Below, one piece after another: positions 7,375 through 16,334 of a stretch of 64,000 nucleotides of DNA (position 1 is the stretch's first letter; each line of letters opens with the position of its first letter). Made by a program: the position numbers and the translations under genes. Under the pieces are notes generated by a model. That model was not told the DNA's origin. It was given only the letters and a program-made list of their open reading frames with translations, and did not search any database. Source of the DNA: Propionimicrobium sp963511305 (lineage in GTDB: Bacteria; Actinomycetota; Actinomycetes; Propionibacteriales; Propionibacteriaceae); NCBI GenBank assembly GCA_963511305.1, contig CAUPIJ010000007.1, positions 5,761 to 69,760 of the forward strand, in the 5' to 3' direction.

Positions 7375-8330
7375 GGCAGATGCAAGATAAAACCGTTTCG
7401 GAAATAGGCGAATTTGAGCTGATCGGACAGCTAGTCAGCCAGCTTTCCATGGCGCAGGCAGTCGAGGTGGGGCCGGGCGACGACGCAGCGGTATTCACGA
7501 CGCAAGGCAATCCTGTTGTCTCCACCGACATGATGGTTGAGGGCGTGCATTTCAGGAAAGATTGGTGCACCGGCCAAAACGTCGGCCGCAAGTTGATCGC
7601 GCGCAGCCTGGCTGATCTGGAGGCGATGGGCGCCGGTTTGGTCGGTTGCGTGGTGGCCGTTTCCATACCCGAGGATCTTCCTTCCCAGTGGCTAATGGAC
7701 TTCTTCGAGGGGCTAAAACAGGAAGCAGCCGAGGCCGAGGTCTCGATCGTGGGCGGCGATCTCACCCGCGGCGAGAAGATAGTGGCCACCGCTACCGTTT
7801 TCGGTCAGACCGAGGGGCGTTTTCCAATTCTGCGCGGCGGTGCGAGACCCGGCGACATCATCGCCTATCGCGGCAGACTCGGCTGGGCGGCAGCCGGACT
7901 GGCCGCACTGAGCAGGGGATTCCGCTCGCCCAGGGGCGCGGTCAATGCATACAGATGCCCCGTAGTTCCGTACGGCGCAGGCAAACAAGCCGCCGAAGCC
8001 GGCGCGCACGCGATGATCGACGTTTCCGACGGTCTGCTCGCCGATCTAAGGCACATTGCGAGAAGAAGCAACGTGGAGATCAAGCTGGCGTCTACATCCT
8101 TCGAAATCGCCGAGCCACTGCAGACGGTCGGTTCCGCGCTGAACCAAGATCCGCTCGACTTCGTCCTTACCGGAGGCGAGGATCACGCGCTGGTTGCAGC
8201 GTTCGAGCCCGGCAGCGTCCCGGAAGGCTGGCGCGAGATAGGCTCGGTCGGCAAGGCTGGCGAGTGCGGCTCGCGGGTGTTGGTTGACGGTGCGGAATGG
8301 GAGACTCCGGGCGGCTGGACGCATTTCTAA
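7371..8330 (+). CDS. thiL: Thiamine-monophosphate kinase
   Basis: ThiL, 319 residues, phosphorylates thiamine monophosphate to the diphosphate cofactor. Visible signatures are GPGDDAAVF (nucleotide and metal site), VVSTDMMVEGVHF, VGGDLTRGEKIV and MIDVSDGLLADL. The GTG at 7371 overlaps the ddl stop in a GTGA arrangement. ATG 7380, three codons later, is an alternative. The ddl-thiL order is common in actinobacteria. Confidence 0.95.
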   Translation: MRQMQDKTVSEIGEFELIGQLVSQLSMAQAVEVGPGDDAAVFTTQGNPVVSTDMMVEGVHFRKDWCTGQNVGRKLIARSLADLEAMGAGLVGCVVAVSIPEDLPSQWLMDFFEGLKQEAAEAEVSIVGGDLTRGEKIVATATVFGQTEGRFPILRGGARPGDIIAYRGRLGWAAAGLAALSRGFRSPRGAVNAYRCPVVPYGAGKQAAEAGAHAMIDVSDGLLADLRHIARRSNVEIKLASTSFEIAEPLQTVGSALNQDPLDFVLTGGEDHALVAAFEPGSVPEGWREIGSVGKAGECGSRVLVDGAEWETPGGWTHF

Positions 8331-8395
8331 GTAGATTTTGAGGTCTAGCGGCGTGGAGACGAGGATATTTTCTCAATCCCGCTAGGCTCGAACGC

Positions 8396-10864
8396 ATGGC
8401 GTCCCGCATGTCTTCCCCCTCGCGGCCGACGACCAAGAAGGCTACGGCACGCCGCACATCGGGCGGATCTGCCAGGAAGTCATCTTCGTCGCGCGGCAAA
8501 AGGACTGTATCTAAAGCCACCGCAAAGAGGGGCAATCAGCCCGGAATCTTCACCAAAATCTTCAGGGCGGTCTCCAAGGCCCTGGGCAGCGGCGTCAGAA
8601 AGATAGGTAAGGGCGCCCGCGAGGTGGATCCCGCAGTGCGCAGCGACGGTGTGGGCTTGACCCTGCTCTTCCTCGCCGTAGCCATCGCCGCGGTCTTCTG
8701 GTTCGGCCTGCCTGGCCTGCTTGGCCAGTGGCTGCGCATCGGCATCAGCACGGTCTTCGGAATTTCGAGCTATGTGCTGCCCGTTCTGCTGCTGGTCATG
8801 ACCTGGCGGACGCTTCGCGACCCGCTGGCCAACGGTCCCGGTGGCCGCCAGCTGATCGGCTGGTCGCTGATTTTCTTCGGTGCCTTGGGCGTCGCAAACC
8901 TGATGCGCAACCCGCTGCCTAGGCCGTCGGATCCCGAGGCGATGCGCGCGGTCGGCGGATTCGTCGGATACATTTCCAGCTCAATGCTCGTGCAACTGAT
9001 GCCGGTGTGGATTTCGGCGTTCCTGCTAGCGCTGATAGCTATTTTCGGCGCCCTGATCGTCATCGGCCGCCCGCTCGCGGAGCTGGTCGACGACGGACGC
9101 AGAATAACTAAAACTGTTATCGAGTTCTTCACCGGCCGCCCCGAGATGGCCGATGAGAAGCTCGAATACGGCGTTGACAACGCCTATGATTCACCGCTGG
9201 TCGAAGACGGCGAAGACCTGCACTCCGATATCTCCGAGGACTACTTTGCGGACGCCTTCGAGCCTGAATCGGAGCCCAAGAAAGAAACCAAGAAAAAGAA
9301 GAAGGACGAAGTCGAGGAGCCCTTCCAGCCTGAGCTGCTTGCCCCCGAGCACACGCCAGCGCCGGCCCGCTCGGAACAGCTTGAACTATCGGGCGATGTC
9401 CAGTACACGCTGCCCTCCTGCGAGATGCTTAAGGCGGGCACGGTTCCGCGCGCCCGAACTGAGGCCAATGACGAGATCGTCCACCGCCTGCAAGAGGTCT
9501 TCACCGAGTTCAACATTGACGCCGACGTCACCGGCTACACGCGCGGCCCGACGGTGACCTGCTACCAGGTCGAGGTCGGCGCGGGCACCAAGGTAGAGAA
9601 GGTCACCAACCTCTCCAAGAACATCGCCTACGCGGTCGGGTCTGCAGACGTGCGCATTCTCGCCCCGATTCCCGGCAAGTCCGCGATCGGTGTCGAGATT
9701 CCGAACCGCGATAAAGAGGTCGTCACTCTGGGTGACGTGCTGCGCAGCCAGAAGGCCAGGAATGACCATCATCCGCTGGTAGTTGGCCTGGGCAAGGACG
9801 TCGAGGGCGGCTACGTGATCGCCAACGTCGCCAAGATGCCGCACCTGCTTGTCGCAGGCGCCACCGGCTCCGGTAAGTCCAGCTTCATCAACTCGTTGAT
9901 TACCTCTGTGATGATGCGTGCGACCCCGGACGAGGTGCGCATGATGCTGGTTGACCCCAAGCGCGTGGAATTGAACCACTACGAGGGCATCCCGCACCTG
10001 GTCACCCCGATCATCACCAGCGCCAAGAAGGCCGCTGAGGCCCTCGAATGGGTGGTGAGCGAGATGGATCATCGCTACGATGATCTGGCCGCGTTCGGTT
10101 TTCGGCACATCGACGACTTCAACAAGGCTATCAAGGCGGGTCAGGTGAAGGTGCCCGAGGGCTCCGAGCGGAAGCTGACGCCGTACCCGTACCTGTTGGT
10201 CGTCGTCGACGAGCTCGCCGATCTGATGATGGTGGCTCCCAGGGACGTGGAAGACTCCATCGTTCGGATCACGCAGCTGGCCCGAGCCGCTGGCATCCAC
10301 CTGGTTTTGGCCACGCAGCGCCCGTCGATTGACGTGGTCACCGGCCTGATCAAGGCGAACGTACCTAGTCGCCTGGCGTTCGCGACCAGCTCGATGACAG
10401 ATTCGCGCGTTATTCTTGACCAGCCAGGTGCGGAGAAATTGGTCGGCCAGGGCGACGGCCTCTTCCTGCCGATGGGCGCCTCTAAACCGATGCGCGTGCA
10501 GGGCTCCTGGGTCACCGAGGGCGAGATTCGCGATGTCGCGGACTTCCTAAAGAAGCAGCTCGCGCCGCAGTACCGCGAGGACGTGGAAGCCGCGGTCGCC
10601 GATAAGCCGAAGCCTGCCGAAGACATCGGCGACGACCTGGAGACCGTCCTCGAGGCCGCCCAGCTGGTCATCGAATTGCAGCTCGGCTCCACCTCGATGC
10701 TGCAGCGCAAGCTGCGCATCGGCTTTGCTAAGGCGGGCAGGATGATGGACATTCTGGAGAGCCGCGGAATCGTCGGTCCCAGCCAGGGCAGCAAGCCGCG
10801 CGATGTTCTGGTCGGGCCAGATGGGTTGGATGACATGCTAGAAAGCTTGAAAATGGGAAACTAA
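8396..10864 (+). CDS. ftsK: DNA translocase FtsK
   Basis: An 822-residue FtsK/SpoIIIE ATPase that pumps chromosomal DNA through the closing septum and links division to segregation. A basic N-terminal tail (to about residue 75) precedes four membrane segments between roughly 80 and 220. A short acidic and lysine-rich linker follows, then the motor domain with Walker A GATGSGKSS near residue 487 and Walker B YLLVVVDELADLM. A C-terminal gamma winged-helix (LQLGSTSMLQRKLRIGFAKAGRMM) recognises orienting sequences. TAGGCT at 8383-8388 lies seven bases before the ATG with no clear ribosome binding site, so a leaderless start is possible. Confidence 0.96.
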   Translation: MASRMSSPSRPTTKKATARRTSGGSARKSSSSRGKRTVSKATAKRGNQPGIFTKIFRAVSKALGSGVRKIGKGAREVDPAVRSDGVGLTLLFLAVAIAAVFWFGLPGLLGQWLRIGISTVFGISSYVLPVLLLVMTWRTLRDPLANGPGGRQLIGWSLIFFGALGVANLMRNPLPRPSDPEAMRAVGGFVGYISSSMLVQLMPVWISAFLLALIAIFGALIVIGRPLAELVDDGRRITKTVIEFFTGRPEMADEKLEYGVDNAYDSPLVEDGEDLHSDISEDYFADAFEPESEPKKETKKKKKDEVEEPFQPELLAPEHTPAPARSEQLELSGDVQYTLPSCEMLKAGTVPRARTEANDEIVHRLQEVFTEFNIDADVTGYTRGPTVTCYQVEVGAGTKVEKVTNLSKNIAYAVGSADVRILAPIPGKSAIGVEIPNRDKEVVTLGDVLRSQKARNDHHPLVVGLGKDVEGGYVIANVAKMPHLLVAGATGSGKSSFINSLITSVMMRATPDEVRMMLVDPKRVELNHYEGIPHLVTPIITSAKKAAEALEWVVSEMDHRYDDLAAFGFRHIDDFNKAIKAGQVKVPEGSERKLTPYPYLLVVVDELADLMMVAPRDVEDSIVRITQLARAAGIHLVLATQRPSIDVVTGLIKANVPSRLAFATSSMTDSRVILDQPGAEKLVGQGDGLFLPMGASKPMRVQGSWVTEGEIRDVADFLKKQLAPQYREDVEAAVADKPKPAEDIGDDLETVLEAAQLVIELQLGSTSMLQRKLRIGFAKAGRMMDILESRGIVGPSQGSKPRDVLVGPDGLDDMLESLKMGN

Positions 10865-10919
10865 AACGCCCGACTAATTTCTTGAAACTCGTTGACAGGA
10901 GAATCGTCACTAAAGCAAG

Positions 10920-10963
10920 ATGTTCCCATCGCGCAGCGATGCGTGGTGGGGACATGTTCTTTT
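10920..10963 (+). terminator. Probable terminator after ftsK
   Basis: ATGTTCCC (10920-10927) pairs with GGGGACAT (10948-10955), with one G-U pair, enclosing a second hairpin ATCGC-GCA-GCGAT (10928-10940). It is followed by GTTCTTTTA. It separates ftsK from the inserted exporter cluster. Confidence 0.6.
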
Positions 10964-10982
10964 AGGAGGGGGCAATAAAAAA

Positions 10983-11287
10983 ATTGTTTCGAAAATTTTT
11001 GTTGGCGTAGTTGCATGCACATTAAGCATTACGGCATTGAGCTATGCAGCTTCGCAGTCTGGAAGTAGAGGTTGCGGGAGGAATTTTACTGGCGTGGTCA
11101 CGTCAGCCTCTACCGGGAGAGTAAGCCATAGGCCGCCTGGTAATGCGTTCAGTGAAAGAACCTATTTTAACGGTAACGGAGCGATGCGAAGCACCTATGC
11201 GAAACGAGCTGGGGAGGTGACTGGCAAGTAACTGCTACAGGCACAATAAGAACAGCATCTGCATGGCGCGATTCTGGTGCCCCCTAA
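10983..11287 (+). CDS. Small secreted peptide gene, probably frame-disrupted (bacteriocin-like by context)
   Basis: Open frame read as KIVSKIFVGVVACTLSITALSYAAS then a Gly/Ser/Arg-rich mature part ending at a stop at 11229-11231. The first 25 residues form a clear Sec signal peptide. A strong AGGAGGGGG lies at 10964-10972, but no ATG, GTG or TTG follows in this frame. The only in-frame ATG (10920) sits in the ftsK terminator, and ATT 10983 is the nearest unusual start. At GCTGGGGAGGTGAC (around 11208) the -1 frame opens and runs to 11287, reading GGDWQVTATGTIRTASAWRD and then SGAP, which looks more like protein than the short ending. One missing G would join the two. It heads the exporter operon, an arrangement like lactococcin-972-type loci; no family motif is proven. 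Confidence 0.4.
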
Positions 11288-11361
11288 TTTTCTTTACTTA
11301 AGGAAGGCGGTGCTTGTAAAGCTTGGTTTGCAGGCTCGTCGTTTACCAGAAAGTGGTAACC

Positions 11362-12012
11362 ATGCATACGTTTAAAAATAAATTTATGTTTTTAATGCTG
11401 ACTGCTGTCTTTATGCTATTTGTGCCTGCTTGTGGGAAAAGTGCTCAGCAAGACCCTAGCGGAAGTACCTCCCCCTATGTAGGGTCATTTTCGAACCCAG
11501 ATGAATTAGAGCAGGAAGCCGCTGCCGGGGATGAAGACTTTCTAAGCTATCTGGATACACTTCCACAGGCTCCGCCTGCGAAGTCACATAAAGAATTTCT
11601 TCAGCAGGAGACTTCTTGGTGGCAAAGCATTTCAACTTGCATGAACGAGAGGGGCTGGGCGAACATGAAAGTCGAGAATCCTGGCACGCCTTTGGTTTCG
11701 CTTTCTGGCGGTCCACCAGAAGGGCAAATAGAACCTTTTTACGCAGATTTTAAAAAATGCGGACAAATGGCGGGTGCATCTCCCCAATACCCTGTAACGG
11801 ATGAAAACATGGCTAACGCTCGATATGACGAGCTAACTAAGGTTGCTAATTGCCTAAAAGATCACGGCTATGAGGTTACTGAAGCTCCTTCCAGGCAAAC
11901 TTTCGTGGATCAGGAAATGCGTAAAGAGCTAACTTGGGACCCAAAGGCTGATGTCCTAACGAAAATAAGGCCAGAGGCCCTTTACGAAATGTGCCCATAT
12001 GAGATTTCGTGA
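11362..12012 (+). CDS. Hypothetical lipoprotein of the exporter cluster
   Basis: A 216-residue protein from ATG 11362 (MHTFKNKFMFLMLTAVF). The signal sequence ends in a lipobox LFVPAC-GKS, so the protein should be lipid-anchored outside the membrane. The mature part is acidic with paired Trp and Cys-containing motifs (QQETSWWQSISTCMNERGW, then KKCGQMAG, NCLKDHGY and LYEMCPYEIS). Several conserved-looking cysteines could form disulfides. I do not recognise a family. Its 3' end overlaps the next gene by 14 bases, so translation is coupled. The low G+C and frequent AAA/TTA codons match the rest of the island. In-frame GTG and TTG codons upstream (11353, 11323) would disturb the signal peptide. 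Confidence 0.8.
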   Translation: MHTFKNKFMFLMLTAVFMLFVPACGKSAQQDPSGSTSPYVGSFSNPDELEQEAAAGDEDFLSYLDTLPQAPPAKSHKEFLQQETSWWQSISTCMNERGWANMKVENPGTPLVSLSGGPPEGQIEPFYADFKKCGQMAGASPQYPVTDENMANARYDELTKVANCLKDHGYEVTEAPSRQTFVDQEMRKELTWDPKADVLTKIRPEALYEMCPYEIS

Positions 12013-13090
12013 AGAAATTAGAGATAGCATAAGAACTCCCAAGAAAAGAATCATTAAGACATTATTCATAACTACATTTATCTTTTTCTTAGGGCTGTCT
12101 CTAGGTTGGGCTGGGAAAGTGCTATTGGCTGCGCCAAAGCAGTTAGATTCTGGAAACGAATATGCGATTGTTGCTGCCGAATCTGGATCTTTGGGGCGTT
12201 CGATAAATTTAAATGTCAAAGCATCTTGGCAAACCGGACAGGAGATACTTAATCAATCTAGCGGAGTTTTGACTTCAAAAGATGTCGAGAATGGGCAATC
12301 AGTTAGTGTCGGTGATCTGGTCTATACCGCCGATTTGATTCCAGTTTTTGCTGCTCAAGGAGACGTCCCGGCGTTTAGAGAAATGACTATCGGAGTCGAA
12401 GGCAAAGACGTTGCGCAATTGCAAAGATTCCTGAACAGTGTCATAGGATTTGGCCTTTCTGATAAGGGTATTTTTGGCCCGGAAACTGAATATGCCGTAA
12501 AGGTTTGGCAAAGCAGAATAGGTATTGAACAGACAGGAATTATTCCTTTAGGTCAGTTGCTTTTCCTGCCTCAATTGCCCGCATCTTTTGTCTGGAACGA
12601 AGAAGCTAAAACAGGAAGTCTGCTGGAGCAGGGGAAGCCAATCGCTAAACTATTGGTGGGAGAACCAAACTTTTCGATGGTACTGCCTAAGGGTCAGCTT
12701 CAGATGGTATCTGAGGGTATGCGAGTTGAAATCAAACTGGCCGACAACGTTTGGGCTGCTCAGATCGGTCAAGTAACTAAAGATCCTGAAACCGGCGATG
12801 CAATTGCAGCATTGAAACCAATCGATGATGAAACTATCTGCGCAAAAAGCTGTTCGATTATCCCCATCGAAGGCAACGAGGCAATTCCAGCAACTATTTT
12901 TGTCGTTCCTGAAAAGAGCGGAATCATTATTCCTAATAAAGCCATCAGGGTTACTCAAAGCAGCAAGACGGTGGTTTTAGATGAAGGCGGTAGCGAATAT
13001 CAAGTTGCAGTTTTGGCTACTGTCGCAGGGCGTTCAGTCGTTGAGGGAATCGAAGAAAACACTAAAATCAGGGTTTTCGGAAACGAGTGA
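11999..13090 (+). CDS. Membrane-fusion protein with peptidoglycan-binding domain
   Basis: A 363-residue protein with a short cytoplasmic tail, one membrane anchor (about residues 20-43) and a large outside part. After an N-terminal beta-rich adaptor segment (SVGDLVYTADLIPVFAAQGD) there is a PG_binding_1 repeat at roughly 125-185 (GVEGKDVAQLQRFLN, then GPETEYAVKVWQ). HlyD/MacA-like beta-barrel parts follow, including KSGIIIPNKAIRV. Such hybrids act as extracellular adaptors of ABC systems in Gram-positive bacteria, anchoring to the wall. It overlaps the lipoprotein gene by 14 bases and the ATPase gene by 4 (GTGA). The family role is known; the substrate is inferred only from context. Confidence 0.85.
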   Translation: MRFREEIRDSIRTPKKRIIKTLFITTFIFFLGLSLGWAGKVLLAAPKQLDSGNEYAIVAAESGSLGRSINLNVKASWQTGQEILNQSSGVLTSKDVENGQSVSVGDLVYTADLIPVFAAQGDVPAFREMTIGVEGKDVAQLQRFLNSVIGFGLSDKGIFGPETEYAVKVWQSRIGIEQTGIIPLGQLLFLPQLPASFVWNEEAKTGSLLEQGKPIAKLLVGEPNFSMVLPKGQLQMVSEGMRVEIKLADNVWAAQIGQVTKDPETGDAIAALKPIDDETICAKSCSIIPIEGNEAIPATIFVVPEKSGIIIPNKAIRVTQSSKTVVLDEGGSEYQVAVLATVAGRSVVEGIEENTKIRVFGNE

Positions 13091-13764
13091 ATATGGCGCT
13101 TCTAGAAGCCAGATCCCTTTCGTATACGTACCCAAAGTCCTCTCGAGCAGTAGTTGAGGATTGGTCCTGCGCTTTTGAAGAAGGCCAGGTCTCGGCTATT
13201 ACCGGAAAATCCGGTTGCGGGAAATCAACTCGGCTGTTTCTTTTAGCACTTTTAGTTAAGCCCACCGGTGGGGAAATATTTTTTTCTGGAAATAGGGTCG
13301 ATAACCTGAAAGATGCCCAGAGATCGAATATAAGGGCTAGAGATTTTGGTTTTGTTTTTCAAGACTCAGCGTTAGATCTGACCCGAAGCGTTTTAGATAA
13401 TGTCACCGAATCAAGCCTCTATAGAGGTGCCAACAGGAAAGAAGAACAAGCCAAGGCGGTTGAACTTCTAGCTAGAGTCGAGGTGTCTGTCCCATTAGAT
13501 CGTCGTCCAGGTCAGATTTCCGGGGGCCAAGCACAAAGAATCGCACTATGTCGTGCCTTAGTCGGAAACCCAAAAGTGATCTTTGCAGATGAACCTACTG
13601 GCAACCTGGATGTCGAAAGTGGCACAGTGGTCATGGGCATGCTTAAGGAAGCTGCGAACGATGGCGCCAGCGTCATTCTCGTCACGCACGACCCAAAAGT
13701 TGCGAAACTCTCAGATCAGCGGATAGATATATCCTCCTTGCTCGTTGGATACGAAGATGAGTAA
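13087..13764 (+). CDS. ABC transporter ATP-binding protein (MacB/LolD type)
   Basis: A 225-residue nucleotide-binding subunit. Walker A is GKSGCGKST, the Q-loop is in FGFVFQDSA, the signature is ISGGQAQRIAL, Walker B is VIFADEPTGNLD and the H-loop is VILVTHD. The sequence pattern is that of ATPases that work with FtsX-like permeases. GTG 13087 overlaps the stop of the membrane-fusion gene; ATG 13093 is an alternative. An 8-base overlap links it to the permease gene. Confidence 0.93.
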   Translation: MNMALLEARSLSYTYPKSSRAVVEDWSCAFEEGQVSAITGKSGCGKSTRLFLLALLVKPTGGEIFFSGNRVDNLKDAQRSNIRARDFGFVFQDSALDLTRSVLDNVTESSLYRGANRKEEQAKAVELLARVEVSVPLDRRPGQISGGQAQRIALCRALVGNPKVIFADEPTGNLDVESGTVVMGMLKEAANDGASVILVTHDPKVAKLSDQRIDISSLLVGYEDE

Positions 13765-14872
13765 TACATTTTTCCGTAAAACCTGGCCGTGGGTTATAGA
13801 GGTTTTGGTAACAATACGCGCGCAAATGGTCACTTCAATGATCATTTTTCTCATCACTTTAGGAGCAAGCAGCGTAATCATTTTTACGTCTGGTTATAGC
13901 GCTGCAGCGCAAAAGAAAGTATTAGACACCGTTGACCAGGCGGGGACACGTTCGATAGAAATTCGTTCCATAAAAGGAAGCCCCGGTTTCGACATGGACC
14001 TGCTGAACGTCATCTCCGGATACGACATTGTTGAAAGTGTCATAGGTTTTTCTGGAGCATTCGATGTGTCGGCTGCTGAAAACCCCGATGGCACCCGCGT
14101 AGCGGCAAGGAAAGTTTACGGTGATCTAGCGGGGCGACTATATGACGAGATCGGCGTCGTTGGGCTGAAAACGCAGCCGGCGCTTGCTGCGGGAGAGAGC
14201 CTGCGAAGACTAGGGCTACCAGAAGGCGGAGCAGTGCGAATGGCCATCGATGGCCCAGACTTCCAAGTAATCAAAAACATCGAAATTCCGGATTATCTGG
14301 ATAAACTGATGCCGCTAATTTTGATTCCACAAAATGACCGAAACGCTCAAATAGAGACGTTAATAATTACCGCAGACAAGCCGGAAAACCTCTCACTGCT
14401 AACAGATCTAGTCCACGACCTGCTGTCCGGAATAGATCCCGAAACGTATTCCTTTAGCACTTCCCAAGAGTTTGCTAGCCTTCGTTCAGCATTAGATGGG
14501 GCAATGACAGCTAACTCCCACAAGTTGATCGTCGCTAGTCTTGCTGCAGGTGCACTATCGGTGATGCTTGTTGCATGGGCGACAGTTTTGCTGCGACGAA
14601 AAGACTACGGCCGACGACGCGCACTTGGTGCCACGCGAGGGGCAATAATCGCTATCTCTTTGGCCCAGATTGGGGCGGTGACTTTAGCGGGAACTTTTTT
14701 CGGCGTTTGCACGTCTTTAGCAGTTTTCGCTTTGCGTTGGTCACAGCTGCCACCGTTAGAATTCTGTGGCTCGGTAGTTGCTGCCCTAACGGCATTAAGC
14801 ATTTGTTTTTCTTTCCTGCCTGCGCTTTGGGCAGCAGGAAGAGACCCACTGGTTGAACTTAGAGTCCCCTAG
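13757..14872 (+). CDS. FtsX-like ABC permease
   Basis: About 371 residues from ATG 13757, overlapping the ATPase stop. A membrane segment near the N-terminus (MIIFLITLGASSVIIFTSGY) is followed by a roughly 200-residue extracytoplasmic domain. Three C-terminal membrane segments hold the FtsX-type signature RRKDYGRRRALGATRGAIIAIS. This MacB-like topology is used for mechanotransmission or export of peptides rather than import. With the adaptor and ATPase it completes a tripartite MacAB-like system. An in-frame TTG at 13745 would only lengthen the cytoplasmic tail. A terminator follows directly. Confidence 0.9.
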   Translation: MSNTFFRKTWPWVIEVLVTIRAQMVTSMIIFLITLGASSVIIFTSGYSAAAQKKVLDTVDQAGTRSIEIRSIKGSPGFDMDLLNVISGYDIVESVIGFSGAFDVSAAENPDGTRVAARKVYGDLAGRLYDEIGVVGLKTQPALAAGESLRRLGLPEGGAVRMAIDGPDFQVIKNIEIPDYLDKLMPLILIPQNDRNAQIETLIITADKPENLSLLTDLVHDLLSGIDPETYSFSTSQEFASLRSALDGAMTANSHKLIVASLAAGALSVMLVAWATVLLRRKDYGRRRALGATRGAIIAISLAQIGAVTLAGTFFGVCTSLAVFALRWSQLPPLEFCGSVVAALTALSICFSFLPALWAAGRDPLVELRVP

Positions 14873-14880
14873 CGGTAGTT

Positions 14881-14903
14881 ACCATCAGCTATTGATGGGT
14901 TTT
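14881..14903 (+). terminator. Terminator of the exporter cluster
   Basis: CCATCA (14882-14887) pairs with TGATGG (14893-14898) around a five-base loop, followed by GTTTT. It lies eight bases after the permease stop and ahead of rimO. Confidence 0.6.
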
Positions 14904-14932
14904 GCGCTTCGTGGTGGATAATTGGATACGAA

Positions 14933-16318
14933 ATGATATCTAAACTCGACTCTAAAACATCCGTTGCTATGGTGACTCTCGGCTGCGCTCGTAATGACGT
15001 TGATTCCGAGGAACTCGCCGCACGGCTGGACGCCGGGGGCTTCGAACTGGTGCCCGAGGCCGCCGACGCTGACGTGATCGTGGTTAACACCTGCGGATTC
15101 ATCGAACAGGCCAAGAAGGATTCAATCGACACGCTACTGGCAGCCAACGATCAGAAGACCTCGGGCAAGGCTCAGGCGGTGGTCGCCGTTGGTTGCATGG
15201 CCGAGCGCTACGGCGACGAGTTGGCCGAGGCTTTGCCCGAGGCCGACGCCGTGCTGAGCTTCGACGACTATCCCGATATCTCCAAGCGCCTTCGCGATAT
15301 CCTCTCCGGCGCTCATTTGCAGGCGCACAAGCCGCAGGATCGCCGCACTCTGCTGCCGCTCACCCCGATCAAGCGTTCGGCTAAGCGGGTCAAGAGTTCC
15401 GGGCGCCGGCGGCTGACCAGCGGGCCATATTCGCCGCTGAAGATCGCCTCCGGCTGTGATCGGCGCTGCGCGTTCTGTGCCATTCCGGCATTCCGCGGCT
15501 CATATATTTCCAGGCCTGTCGATGAGATCGTCGAAGAGGCGCAGTGGCTGGTCGAAAATGGCGTCAAGGAGGTCATGCTGGTCAGCGAGAACACCTCCAG
15601 CTACGGCAAGGATCTGGGTGAGCGACGAGGACTCATCCCGCTGCTCCGTGAGCTAAACGAGGTCGATGGGCTGGAGCGCATTCGGGTGAGCTATCTGCAG
15701 CCGGCGGAGATCTATCCGGGGCTGCTGGAGACCATGACCTCGCTTGAGCGGGTCTGCTCGTACTTCGACATCTCTTTCCAGCACGCCTCGCCGAGCGTGC
15801 TGCGAAGGATGCGTCGTTTCGGCGATGAAGATAACTTCCTGAAGTTGCTGGAGAACGTCAGGCAGCTTGACCCGGCCAGCGGTGCTCGGAGCAACTTCAT
15901 CGTTGGCTTCCCCGGCGAAACTCGGGAAGACTTCGACATGCTCTGCGACTTCGTGCAGAAGTCGCGACTGGACGTGATGGGCGTCTTCGCCTATTCCGAT
16001 GAGGAGGGCACCGAGGGCGAGCGGCTCGAGGGGCACCTGCCGGCCGAGGTCGTCGAGGAGCGCACCCGCGTTCTCACCGATCTCGTTACGCAGCTGATCG
16101 ATCAACGTGCAGCCGAGCGGGTGGGCGAGAAGGCTAGTGTCTTGATCGAGTCGATTGATGACAACGGCGTGGTCGGGCGCGCGGCTCACCAAGGGCCCGA
16201 AGTGGACGGCGAAACAACGATATTGGACGCATCGCCTGAGGCGGTGCGAGTTGGCGATATTGTAGATGCGGTAGTCGTCGATAGTTTTGGTGCTGACTTG
16301 ATGGCAGAGCAGCGCTAG
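14933..16318 (+). CDS. rimO: Ribosomal protein S12 methylthiotransferase
   Basis: RimO, 461 residues, a radical-SAM enzyme adding a methylthio group to an aspartate of ribosomal protein S12. The N-terminal MTTase domain has its cysteines in TLGCARND, NTCGFIEQAK and VGCMAERY. The radical-SAM motif is CDRRCAFCAIP. NTCGFIEQAKKDSID distinguishes RimO from MiaB. A C-terminal TRAM domain ends the protein. It begins the conserved block rimO-pgsA-cinA-recA, which in many actinobacteria directly follows ftsK; here the exporter island intervenes. Confidence 0.95.
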   Translation: MISKLDSKTSVAMVTLGCARNDVDSEELAARLDAGGFELVPEAADADVIVVNTCGFIEQAKKDSIDTLLAANDQKTSGKAQAVVAVGCMAERYGDELAEALPEADAVLSFDDYPDISKRLRDILSGAHLQAHKPQDRRTLLPLTPIKRSAKRVKSSGRRRLTSGPYSPLKIASGCDRRCAFCAIPAFRGSYISRPVDEIVEEAQWLVENGVKEVMLVSENTSSYGKDLGERRGLIPLLRELNEVDGLERIRVSYLQPAEIYPGLLETMTSLERVCSYFDISFQHASPSVLRRMRRFGDEDNFLKLLENVRQLDPASGARSNFIVGFPGETREDFDMLCDFVQKSRLDVMGVFAYSDEEGTEGERLEGHLPAEVVEERTRVLTDLVTQLIDQRAAERVGEKASVLIESIDDNGVVGRAAHQGPEVDGETTILDASPEAVRVGDIVDAVVVDSFGADLMAEQR

Positions 16319-16334
16319 GCATTATCACTAGGCG

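Noticed and set aside
10920..10982. ATG 10920 as start of the small secreted protein
   Set aside because: It forms the base of a hairpin that looks like the ftsK terminator, and it would place about 20 non-signal residues before the signal peptide.
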